Below are positions 1 through 8,468 of a stretch of DNA of 35,139 nucleotides, one piece after another. The stretch is from an uncultured Clostridia bacterium (GTDB lineage Bacteria > Bacillota > Clostridia > Christensenellales > UBA1242), in contig CALWPD010000006.1 of NCBI GenBank assembly GCA_944383335.1, forward strand, positions 1-35,139, in the 5' to 3' direction. The translations under genes were made by a program, and so were the position numbers. The notes under the pieces were generated by a model that had not been told where the DNA came from, did not search any database, and saw nothing but the letters and a program-made list of their open reading frames with translations. Every line of letters starts with the position of its first letter. The first letter of the stretch is position 1.

Positions 1-229
1 AAAGATAGTGCTTGTTGTTTGTTTTTGCCCCTTTCTCACGGCCAAACGAAAAGTGCACTTCGTTGGCACTTTTGCCGTGACTTAGGGGAAGAAATGTATA
101 CATTTCTTGATTTTAAATTATACGGGGACCCCGACGCCACGCACGAGTTTAGTTCCCTAAATGACTGTGTGGCACGGCTTGGCAGTAAACACAGCTATCG
201 GGTGCTATATGTTTTCTAGGTATTAAGTA
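1..229. repeat. gene-free stretch with hairpins and a partial copy of a hairpin element
   Basis: I see no convincing gene here. The sequence has a strong stem-loop at 28-88: the nested arms are CCCCT/AGGGG, CACGGC/GCCGTG and AAAAGTGC/GCACTTTT. A perfect 20-bp palindrome, AAGAAATGTATACATTTCTT, follows at 89-108. A 24-nt block at 145-168, beginning GAGTTTAGTT, is identical to 283-306 in the next element, and the 25 nt after it (about GCAG-AAACA-AG-TAT) are also similar. The flanking bases differ between the two copies but can still pair (GCCA..CAC with GTG.TGGC). It therefore reads as a degenerate or partial copy of the neighbouring hairpin element. The function is unknown. Confidence 0.6.
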
Positions 230-356
230 TAAAACGCAAAATTGTGAGGCGAAGACGAGGCTCGCTATGTCAGGCTAGGCAGGAGTTTAGTTCCCTAAAT
301 GACTGTCTAGCCTGGCATAGCAGAAACAAAGTATTCGCCCACAATTTTGCGTTTTA
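230..356. repeat. long nested hairpin element overlapping the stop of the SufB-like gene
   Basis: The outer arms at 230-246 and 340-356 are a perfect 17-bp inverted repeat (TAAAACGCAAAATTGTG and its complement). They extend through a one-base bulge by GGCGA/TCGCC. A second stem pairs CTATGTCAGGCTAG (265-278) with CTAGCCTGGCATAG (307-320) with one G-T wobble. An apical TTAG-TTCC-CTAA hairpin sits in the shared 24-nt core. The right arm contains the TAA stop of the minus-strand gene at 354. There is no clean T-run, so this is not a typical intrinsic terminator. Similar architecture occurs after lysS at 18496-18620. Confidence 0.75.
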
Positions 357-1262
357 TTTTAGGAAACCTTGGATAATAACATCCTCCGCCTCTTTCTCAT
401 CTAGCCCTAGCGACAATAGTTTCAGTAGTTGTTCGCCTGCAATTTTGCCTATAGTCGCCTCGTGTACAAGCGAAGCATCTGGATGATTTGCAACAATTTT
501 TGGTGTTGATCCGACTTTTGCATTATTCACAATTATTGCATCACACTCGATATGAGCATAGCAAGCATTATTCCCTTTTACATCTGACAAAAAGTCCTGA
601 TATGATTCATCTTTTGCCACAACTCTGGATGTGAGTTTCGCTTTGGAATTTTTGCCGTTTAGATTTAAATCAAAAATGCTTGTGGCTTTTTGGTTCACAC
701 TGGTAAGCACTTTCTCGGTAATTGTAAGGTTTGCCCCATCTTGTAAGTTGGCTGTGGTTTTTCTAATCGTGCTATCAACACCCTCAATTTGAGTGGTTAT
801 CATTTCCATTTTGCTATTTTTTTCCATATTTATTACAGTTTCAGGATTCATCACTTTCTGTCCATTGCCTTCACCATGACCATAGTGGCGCTCAATGTAT
901 TTAACTTTACTATTTTCTCCGATATTGAAAGTGTGGACGCCGTCGTGCTGACTTGTGCAACTTGAACAATTTTCAATTCCACAACCGGCAATTATTGTTA
1001 TGTCGCAATTTTTGCCTATGTGAAAATCATTTAAAACAGTTTCTGTTATATCCCCACTAGTCAAAACAACAGGTATACCTATGGTCTGTCCAGTCGTGTT
1101 ATCTTTTACATATATATCTATACCGCTGTTATCTTTTTTTGAAACGATATTGACCTCGTCGTTGGTTTGTCTGTCAAAAAGTTTGCCGTTTATACGAATA
1201 TTGTATGCCCCTTTAAAAATAGCGTTATCTGTTACAATATTCAAAAGTTCATCTTGGTTCAT
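354..1262 (-). CDS. short SufB/SufD-family Fe-S cluster scaffold (SmsB-like)
   Basis: This is a 302-residue SufB/SufD-family protein, the scaffold partner of a SufC ATPase in iron-sulfur cluster assembly in the cytoplasm. The family is recognised by the C-terminal part: IECDAIIVNNAKVGSTPKI, then NHPDASLVHEATIGKI, then a short helical tail. It is shorter than classical SufB (about 470 aa) or SufD (about 420 aa) and matches the length of the single scaffold in minimal SufBC-like (SMS) systems. A Cys-rich stretch, CGIENCSSC, lies near residue 100. The start at 1262 is preceded by GGAGG, and its ATG overlaps the TGA of the SufC gene (ATGA), which implies translational coupling. An in-frame start 8 codons upstream lies inside sufC and is less likely. 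No sufS, sufU, second scaffold or regulator is adjacent. Confidence 0.85.
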   Translation of the reverse strand: MNQDELLNIVTDNAIFKGAYNIRINGKLFDRQTNDEVNIVSKKDNSGIDIYVKDNTTGQTIGIPVVLTSGDITETVLNDFHIGKNCDITIIAGCGIENCSSCTSQHDGVHTFNIGENSKVKYIERHYGHGEGNGQKVMNPETVINMEKNSKMEMITTQIEGVDSTIRKTTANLQDGANLTITEKVLTSVNQKATSIFDLNLNGKNSKAKLTSRVVAKDESYQDFLSDVKGNNACYAHIECDAIIVNNAKVGSTPKIVANHPDASLVHEATIGKIAGEQLLKLLSLGLDEKEAEDVIIQGFLK

Positions 1263-1957
1263 CTTTTTCCTCCGCAACCATTGCACGATTTTATTGAAAA
1301 AGTAGGCAAAATTTCACTTTTTTTGCCTTGTTTTTCAACTTTTCCGCCGTTTAAGACGATAATTTTATCTGCAAGTTCAATCATTTTTTCTTGGTGTGAA
1401 ATTAAAATCATTGTGCCTTTAACTACGTCATTAAAACTTTTAAATGTTTCAACTAAGTTTGGAAAACTCCAAAGGTCAATGCCCGCTTCTGGTTCATCAA
1501 AGATAGTAACATTCGCTTTTCTTGCAAGCACTGTGGCTATTTCAATACGTTTTAACTCTCCCCCACTGAGTTCGCCCGAAAGTTCTCTTGTCAAATAGTC
1601 TTTTGCACATAATCCAACTGCTTTGAGATAGATATTTAAAGATGTATGCTTGTCTTTAGATGCAAGTCTTAGCATATCCATTACCCTTAGTCCTTTAAAC
1701 TCTACAGGTTGTTGAAAGGCAAAAGCAATACCCATTTTTGCACGCTCTGTAATTGAAAAGTTGGTTATGTCCTGACCATTAAACAAAATTATTCCACTTG
1801 TTGGTTTTATTATTCCCATAACAATTTTTGCAAGAGTTGACTTGCCAGCGCCGTTTGCTCCTGTTATGACGGTTATTTCATCACCAAAAGTCAAATTGAT
1901 TTTATCTAAAATTTGTTTGCCATTTATTGCATAACAAATATCTATAAGTTGTAACAT
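1259..1957 (-). CDS. sufC: SufC-like Fe-S assembly ATPase (SmsC-like)
   Basis: This 232-residue ABC-type ATPase has Walker A GANGAGKST (about residue 35), Q-loop FAFQQPVEF, signature LSGGELKR, and Walker B with D-loop TIFDEPEAGIDLWS, which is a typical SufC form. A switch histidine occurs in ILISHQE. SufC binds and hydrolyses ATP to drive conformational change in its SufB/SufD partner. The C-terminus carries a CNGCGG motif that is not needed in classical SufC and may bind metal. The start at 1957 has AAGGAG just upstream. Longer readings back to 2023 would run through the leader hairpin and are rejected. It is first in a two-gene operon with the SufB-like gene downstream. Confidence 0.9.
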   Translation of the reverse strand: MLQLIDICYAINGKQILDKINLTFGDEITVITGANGAGKSTLAKIVMGIIKPTSGIILFNGQDITNFSITERAKMGIAFAFQQPVEFKGLRVMDMLRLASKDKHTSLNIYLKAVGLCAKDYLTRELSGELSGGELKRIEIATVLARKANVTIFDEPEAGIDLWSFPNLVETFKSFNDVVKGTMILISHQEKMIELADKIIVLNGGKVEKQGKKSEILPTFSIKSCNGCGGKR

Positions 1958-1968
1958 ATGTCTCCTTT

Positions 1969-2023
1969 GTGCAAAAAGGTTTAGTGTATATTTAATTAAA
2001 GAGTTTTGCAAAAACCTTTGCAC
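1969..2023 (-). promoter_or_regulatory. 5'-leader hairpin of the SufC/SufB-like operon
   Basis: On the minus strand, GTGCAAAGGTTT at 2012-2023 can pair with AAACCTTTTTGCAC at 1969-1982 (two extra bases in the second arm). The 5' arm begins about where transcription should start from the predicted promoter. The 3' arm ends directly against the AAAGGAG ribosome binding site. Folding could therefore affect access to the start of sufC. No known riboswitch or T-box class is recognised. Regulation by it is inference. Confidence 0.5.
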
Positions 2024-2030
2024 TATGTGG

Positions 2031-2059
2031 ATAATAACATAATCGCACCAAAAAGTAAA
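2031..2059 (-). promoter_or_regulatory. sigma-A promoter of the SufC/SufB-like operon
   Basis: On the minus strand, -35 TTTACT (2054-2059) and -10 TATTAT (2031-2036) are separated by 17 bp. The predicted transcript starts near 2024, at the foot of the leader hairpin. Confidence 0.6.
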
Positions 2060-2094
2060 TTATTTTTTTTGCTTTTGGGTTAAGTGAAATTATA

Positions 2095-2129
2095 CAAAAA
2101 ATCTCACCTTAGTTTAGGTGAGATTTTTT
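2095..2129 (-). terminator. intrinsic terminator after the lipoprotein gene
   Basis: The stem AATCTCACCT / AGGTGAGATT has a 6-nt loop and is followed by a T-run on the minus strand. The flanking A-run makes it workable in either direction. It lies 14 bp after the lipoprotein stop and separates that gene from the SufC operon. Confidence 0.85.
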
Positions 2130-2143
2130 GAATAATATTAATT

Positions 2144-2818
2144 TTATTCTGTAAATTCAAGATCACTTATTACAACGCCATTAACGCTTGCATTTGCATT
2201 CCAAAGGTATCTGAATCCAACAACACCAACTGCTGTTTTTTGATTTGTAACCTTTTCACCATTGACATCAATTTCGTATTCTACAACATCGTCTGCCCAT
2301 TCAAGTGAAATGGAAACTTGTGCTTTTCCGTTATTGACTTCGATAGTGTGTCCGCCTGTAACTACGGCATCAAAATCTAATGCATCATCATAATTAATAC
2401 CAGTAAGTTCATTCATATAATATACATCGCCCTGTTTTGCAATGCCAACACGAACTTCTTCTGTATGAACATATGCTTCGCCGTTAAGTTTGTTTAAACC
2501 TAAAACCCAACTTGTGAAATCTCCATCTTCCAAAACAGAAACATCAAGCTTGAATGTAACAGTGATAGCACTGCCATCCCAGTCTTTATTTTTGTCTGTT
2601 TCACCAAAGTATGTTGAACCGTATGTATCATTTTCGGTATCTTCATTCATAACAACACCTTTGTTTGTAACTTCACAATTTGCACAATACATTCCAGTTT
2701 CATCAAACCCATAGGTTTTTGGATCACCACACGCAGCAAACAACATCGCTGATACGATAACAAGTGCCAAGCAAGCAAATGTTGAAAGTACCTTTTTTAG
2801 TGATAAACTTTTACTCAT
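2144..2818 (-). CDS. secreted lipoprotein of unknown function
   Basis: This is a 224-residue predicted lipoprotein. It has a basic N-terminus (MSKSLSLKK), a hydrophobic core and a lipobox-like FAAC followed by G at about residues 28-31, so the mature protein should be lipid-anchored outside the membrane. The mature part starts GDPKTYGFDETGMYC and is acidic and beta-rich in appearance, with two further cysteines (CANC). I do not recognise the family; it could be a carbohydrate-binding or concanavalin-like module, but this is not shown. The start at 2818 has AGGAGG at the right distance. An in-frame start 13 codons earlier has no such site. It has its own promoter (2848-2876) and terminator, so it is monocistronic. 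Confidence 0.7.
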   Translation of the reverse strand: MSKSLSLKKVLSTFACLALVIVSAMLFAACGDPKTYGFDETGMYCANCEVTNKGVVMNEDTENDTYGSTYFGETDKNKDWDGSAITVTFKLDVSVLEDGDFTSWVLGLNKLNGEAYVHTEEVRVGIAKQGDVYYMNELTGINYDDALDFDAVVTGGHTIEVNNGKAQVSISLEWADDVVEYEIDVNGEKVTNQKTAVGVVGFRYLWNANASVNGVVISDLEFTE

Positions 2819-2847
2819 ATCTTCCTCCTTTTTTAATATCAAGTATG

Positions 2848-2876
2848 ATATTACCAAAATTTAGATTTACTGTCAA
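2848..2876 (-). promoter_or_regulatory. sigma-A promoter of the lipoprotein gene
   Basis: On the minus strand there is a consensus -35 TTGACA (2871-2876), a 17-bp spacer and -10 TAATAT (2848-2853). A second TTGACA with the same flanking bases lies 21 bp further upstream (2892-2897), because an approximately 18-bp segment is repeated in tandem. Confidence 0.8.
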
Positions 2877-2931
2877 ACAAATTAATAATATTGTCAAACA
2901 AATTAATAATTTGATAACAATATTTTATAAA

Positions 2932-3162
2932 TTATTTATCATTTTTGTATTTAGTTTTATTCGTCGAAGACACTTTAATTGCAATGATCAAGCCCATTGC
3001 AAGTGCTGAAACAACAAACAAGATAGAAAAGAGAATAATATTCACAACCATATCACTTGAATCTACAAGTATGCCACAAGCAGATAGGATAATCATAACT
3101 ATACTAAGCAACATACTGAATGCACAAGCAAATATGAGAAGTGGATACATTGATTTATTCAT
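2932..3162 (-). CDS. small two-helix membrane protein
   Basis: This is a 76-residue protein with two predicted membrane segments (about residues 7-30 and 38-63) and a basic, polar tail ending STNKTKYKNDK. The family is not recognised. Its start lies inside the end of the upstream gene (8-nt overlap), and it has only a weak ribosome binding site, so it is probably made by translational coupling. The two small proteins may act as a membrane pair; this is inferred only from their overlap and similar size. Confidence 0.6.
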   Translation of the reverse strand: MNKSMYPLLIFACAFSMLLSIVMIILSACGILVDSSDMVVNIILFSILFVVSALAMGLIIAIKVSSTNKTKYKNDK

Positions 3163-3403
3163 CTAATACAGTCTTTTCTTTGCTCGTTGTCTCAATGCGA
3201 TTTTGACGATAGTTATAGACAAGCATGCCAAGTAGTGCCATACACACAATAAAGGCAATAATTGTGCCAACTATACCCCAAACACGCAAACTTGTTGAAC
3301 CATATTCTATGAGTGCATTGACGCAAACAATTAGCACTGCAAGGCTGGCAATGGCTCCAATCCCGGCAAGAGCAATAAGCAAAATATCATAATTTTTCTT
3401 CAT
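3155..3403 (-). CDS. small two-helix membrane protein
   Basis: This is an 82-residue protein with two hydrophobic segments (about 8-31 and 40-63) followed by a charged tail, YRQNRIETTSKEKTVLDE. An AAGGAG-type site lies upstream of the ATG at 3403. It overlaps the next small membrane gene by 8 nt and follows gyrA by 66 bp, so it may be read through from the gyr operon. No family assignment can be made. Confidence 0.6.
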   Translation of the reverse strand: MKKNYDILLIALAGIGAIASLAVLIVCVNALIEYGSTSLRVWGIVGTIIAFIVCMALLGMLVYNYRQNRIETTSKEKTVLDE

Positions 3404-3469
3404 AATATACTCTCCTTTTCTCCTTTAGTTTTTACTAAATACAAAAAATTATCAATTTTTGTGTGGTTT

Positions 3470-5998
3470 TTATTCATTTTTTGTGTTAATTTCAGCATTT
3501 TTTATATTTTCTTCAATAACTTCATTAATAACTTCGCCTTCCTGCTCTTCATGCTCGCTGGTTGTAAGACAAACAACATGTGCATTATTTTTCAGTTTCA
3601 TAATCTTCACACCTTGCGTGCCACGAGAGAGTAAACTAATATCTTTAACTGGTGTTCTAATTATCACTCCGTTGTCAGCGACAATCATAAGGTCATCAAT
3701 GGTGTGCACTTGTTTTAAGCAAACCAGTTTTCCCGTTTTTTCATTAAATACACCAGCGCGCACGCCTTTTGCTCCACGTGATGTAAGTCTAAAATCGTCA
3801 ACATGATTTCGTTTGCCATAACCATTTTCTGTTATGGTTATTATTTGTGCATCAGTTTCACCCTTTTTGATAACTGTCATTGAAACAACATTTTCACCGT
3901 CATCAAGACTTATTGACTTGACCCCCTGTGCTGTTCTACCCATTGTACGGACTTTTTCTTCGCTAAACCTGCAACACTTGCCTGATGACGATGCAACTAA
4001 GATTTCGTCATCTCCTGTAGATGTTTTAACGTCAATAACCTCATCATCATCATTTAATGTTATTGCTATCTTGCCGTTTTTGCGTATGTTTGTAAATTCA
4101 ATGAGTTTTGTCTTTTTTATGAGTCCATTTTTTGTTGCAATAATTAAATTTCCCGTTGTATTTGAAGAAAGTGGAATAATTGTATTGACTTTTTCATTGC
4201 TTGAAAGTGGTAAGAGATTGATCATTGCTCTACCCTTTGCCTGACGCTGTGCTTCAGGAATTTCATACGCCTTTATGGCATATACTTTTCCAAAGTTTGT
4301 GAAGAACATAAGATCATCATGTGTATTAACAATAAATATGTCTTTTACAAAATCTTCTTCTTTTGTCTTATGAGCACTTATTCCAACCCCTCCACGTTTT
4401 TGTGCTTTGTACTCTGTCATACTCATACGCTTTATATAACCAAGATTTGTCATTGAAACAACAACATCTTCTTTTTTTATAAGGTCAGCAATGTTTATAT
4501 CGCTTGAATCATGGCTAAGCTCTGTTTTTCTTGCATCGCCAAATTGATTTTTGATTGCTTCCAAATTGTCATTTATAATTGAAAGCACCTTGTCTTGGCT
4601 TGAAAGAATGCTATTTAGTTCATTTATTGTGTTTTCAAGTTCAGCATACTCCTCATTAAGTTTTTCCACTTCCAAACTTGTGAGTTTGCTGAGACGCATA
4701 TCAAGTATTGCATTTGCTTGAATTTCATCAAGTTCAAAGTTTGTTGTAAGTTTATTTTTTGCATCTTCCTTATCGTCAGCCTCTTTAATTATCTTTATAA
4801 CTTCGTCAATATTGGCAAGGGCAATTTTTAGTCCAAGCACTATGTGCATGCGCTCTTCTGCTTTTTTGAGATCAAATTTGGTTTTACGGATAAGAACATC
4901 TTTTTGATGTTCAAGGTAATAATAAAGTATTTGTTTTAAATTCAAAACCTTTGGTTCACCGTCAACAAGTGCAAGCATTATTATGCCTTCGCTTTGTTGA
5001 AGCATTGTCTTTTTGTAAAGGGTATTCAAAACAACTTGTGCATTTGCATCTTTTTTTACATCCACAACAACTCGAAGTCCATCACGATCGGACTCTTCTT
5101 TTATATCGGCGATACCTTCAAGTTTTTTGTTCTTGACCATATCTGCCATTTGCATAATAAAGCGGGCTTTGTTGACTCCATATGGAAGTTCAGTTATAAC
5201 TATTTTATATCTTCCGCTTGGAGTTTCTTCGATTTCGGCCCTACCGCGAACAACAATTCCGCCACGACCAGTGGTGTAAGCAAGTCTAACGGCATTTCTG
5301 CCCATGATTATTCCGCCTGTTGGAAAATCTGGCGCTGGAATGTATTCCATAAGTTCGTCAATGCTAATGTCAGGGTTTTTAATAAGAGCTTGAACACCGC
5401 TTATAACCTCTGCTAGATTATGTGGTGGAATATTTGTGGCCATTCCAACAGCGATACCATCTGCACCATTTACAAGCAAGTTTGGAAATTTAGCAGGAAG
5501 TACTCTTGGTTGCATAAGTGTATCATCAAAATTTGGATAAAAATCCACCGTTTCTTTGTCAATATCTTCAAGCATATACTCAGCAATTTTACTAAGCCTT
5601 GCTTCTGTGTAACGCATCGCAGCTGGACTGTCGCCGTCAACCGAACCAAAATTTCCATGTCCATCAATAAGTGGATATCTTATTGAAAAGTCCTGTGCAA
5701 GACGAACCAACGCATCATACACTGAACTATCGCCATGTGGGTGATATTTACCCATAACCTCGCCGACAATTCTTGCACACTTTTTGTATGGTTTATCGCT
5801 AAAGTTGCCAAGTTCACCCATTGAATATAATATACGCCTATGGACCGGCTTTAAACCATCCCTTACATCTGGTATGGCACGCGAAACATTTACCGCCATA
5901 GCGTAAGAAATAAACGATTTTTTCAATTCATCAGTGGCTTCCACTTGACGTATTTTTGTATTTTTAAATAACTCGTGTAATTCTTTTTTTTCTTCCAT
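3470..5998 (-). CDS. gyrA: DNA gyrase subunit A
   Basis: GyrA is the DNA breakage-reunion subunit of the GyrA2B2 complex that introduces negative supercoils. The protein is 842 residues, normal for the family. The winged-helix region contains RAIPDVRDGLKPVHRRIL. The quinolone-determining stretch HPHGDSSVYD has Ser91 and Asp95 at the usual sensitive positions. The active-site tyrosine is Tyr130 in AAMRYTEARL. A long coiled coil (about 370-480) precedes the C-terminal beta-pinwheel. The GyrA box is QKRGGVG near residue 535, a variant of QRRGGKG, so it is still recognisable. The tail is acidic (EHEEQEGEVINEVIEE). The gene follows gyrB by 9 bp with an AAAGGTG site, so the two are co-transcribed. 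Confidence 0.98.
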   Translation of the reverse strand: MEEKKELHELFKNTKIRQVEATDELKKSFISYAMAVNVSRAIPDVRDGLKPVHRRILYSMGELGNFSDKPYKKCARIVGEVMGKYHPHGDSSVYDALVRLAQDFSIRYPLIDGHGNFGSVDGDSPAAMRYTEARLSKIAEYMLEDIDKETVDFYPNFDDTLMQPRVLPAKFPNLLVNGADGIAVGMATNIPPHNLAEVISGVQALIKNPDISIDELMEYIPAPDFPTGGIIMGRNAVRLAYTTGRGGIVVRGRAEIEETPSGRYKIVITELPYGVNKARFIMQMADMVKNKKLEGIADIKEESDRDGLRVVVDVKKDANAQVVLNTLYKKTMLQQSEGIIMLALVDGEPKVLNLKQILYYYLEHQKDVLIRKTKFDLKKAEERMHIVLGLKIALANIDEVIKIIKEADDKEDAKNKLTTNFELDEIQANAILDMRLSKLTSLEVEKLNEEYAELENTINELNSILSSQDKVLSIINDNLEAIKNQFGDARKTELSHDSSDINIADLIKKEDVVVSMTNLGYIKRMSMTEYKAQKRGGVGISAHKTKEEDFVKDIFIVNTHDDLMFFTNFGKVYAIKAYEIPEAQRQAKGRAMINLLPLSSNEKVNTIIPLSSNTTGNLIIATKNGLIKKTKLIEFTNIRKNGKIAITLNDDDEVIDVKTSTGDDEILVASSSGKCCRFSEEKVRTMGRTAQGVKSISLDDGENVVSMTVIKKGETDAQIITITENGYGKRNHVDDFRLTSRGAKGVRAGVFNEKTGKLVCLKQVHTIDDLMIVADNGVIIRTPVKDISLLSRGTQGVKIMKLKNNAHVVCLTTSEHEEQEGEVINEVIEENIKNAEINTKNE

Positions 5999-6007
5999 AA
6001 TTCACCT

Positions 6008-7951
<1,944 letters not shown>

Positions 7952-7999
7952 TTATTAGGCTTAAATTATTGCACAAAAAAAGCTCTAATATACTATAGT

Positions 8000-8028
8000 A
8001 TTATAACATACTATAATTATATATTAAA
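8000..8028 (-). promoter_or_regulatory. probable gyrBA promoter
   Basis: On the minus strand, -10 TATAAT (8000-8005) lies 17 bp from a weak -35 TTTAAT (8023-8028), about 65 bp upstream of the gyrB start. The region is rich in small AT palindromes such as ATACTATAGTAT, so alternatives exist. Confidence 0.5.
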
Positions 8029-8051
8029 GCATTTTTTTAAAAAATCTGAAC

Positions 8052-8077
8052 AAAAAATCCGCTCACAAGGAGCGGAA
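8052..8077 (-). terminator. intrinsic terminator of tRNA-His
   Basis: On the minus strand, stem CCGCTC / GAGCGG with a 5-nt loop is followed by ATTTTTTG. It starts 6 nt after the encoded CCA of the tRNA. Confidence 0.85.
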
Positions 8078-8082
8078 ACATA

Positions 8083-8160
8083 TGGGGTGAATAATGGGAC
8101 TTGAACCCATGGTCTCCAGAGCCACAATCTGGCGCGTTAGCCAACTACGCTATATCCACC
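8083..8160 (-). tRNA. tRNA-His(GUG)
   Basis: The cloverleaf is complete. Acceptor GTGGATA pairs with TATTCAC. The D-arm is GCGT..ACGC, and the anticodon arm CCAGA-TTGTGGC-TCTGG carries GTG. The T-arm is ATGGG-TTCAAGT-CCCAT. Histidine identity is supported by an extra 5' G (G-1) opposite discriminator C73. CCA is encoded. It has its own consensus promoter and terminator. Confidence 0.97.
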
Positions 8161-8172
8161 ATAGCATAGACT

Positions 8173-8201
8173 AATATAATATACGTTGAAAAATTTGTCA
8201 A
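8173..8201 (-). promoter_or_regulatory. promoter of tRNA-His
   Basis: On the minus strand, -35 TTGACA (8196-8201), a 17-bp spacer and -10 TATATT (8173-8178) lie about 13 bp before the tRNA 5' end. Confidence 0.85.
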
Positions 8202-8241
8202 TCACAATTTCAACATTTTATGTCCTTGAGTGTTTTTATTC

Positions 8242-8440
8242 GTCATTCTGAGCGAAGTTAAGAATCTCCCGTCATTCTGAGACAGACCCGCAGCGCTCCG
8301 CTTACGAAGAATCTCTAATCGTTGAGATCCTTCGTCAACCGTCAAGGAAGCAATTCTCAGGATGACAAGAAAGTGCCGTCAAAAAAGCAGTTCTCAGGAT
8401 GATAAGGAAGTCCCGTCAAGTAAGCAATCATTAGATAATT
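8242..8440. repeat. cluster of dispersed GAGATTCTTCG-type repeats
   Basis: This fills most of the gap between tRNA-His and the next gene. There are two copies of the short form (halves GTCATTCTGAG and AGAATCTC, at 8242-8268 and, with a GC-rich insert, 8271-8315). One long form follows at 8324-8366 (GAGATCCTTCG ... CTCAGGATGAC), then decayed copies containing CTCAGGATGA and CCGTCAAG. No gene is seen in this stretch. Confidence 0.85.
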
Positions 8441-8468
8441 ACATCGTTTCCATCACGCCATTTATTGT

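Noticed and set aside
1..356. Retron or IS200/IS605-type RNA for the hairpins at the left edge
   Set aside because: No reverse transcriptase, TnpA or TnpB is nearby, and the elements end at gene stop codons rather than at an insertion target I can identify.
1167..1598. Plus-strand open frame of 143 codons opposite the SufC/SufB-like genes
   Set aside because: It lies antisense to two well-supported genes, has no family motif or ribosome binding site, and spans their junction.
1958..2023. Extended N-terminus of the SufC-like protein starting at 2023
   Set aside because: It would cover the leader hairpin and the real ribosome binding site; SufC proteins start at the MLQL-type position.
8242..8440. 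CRISPR array
   Set aside because: The repeats are irregular in spacing and form, are spread over many intergenic sites, and no cas genes are present.
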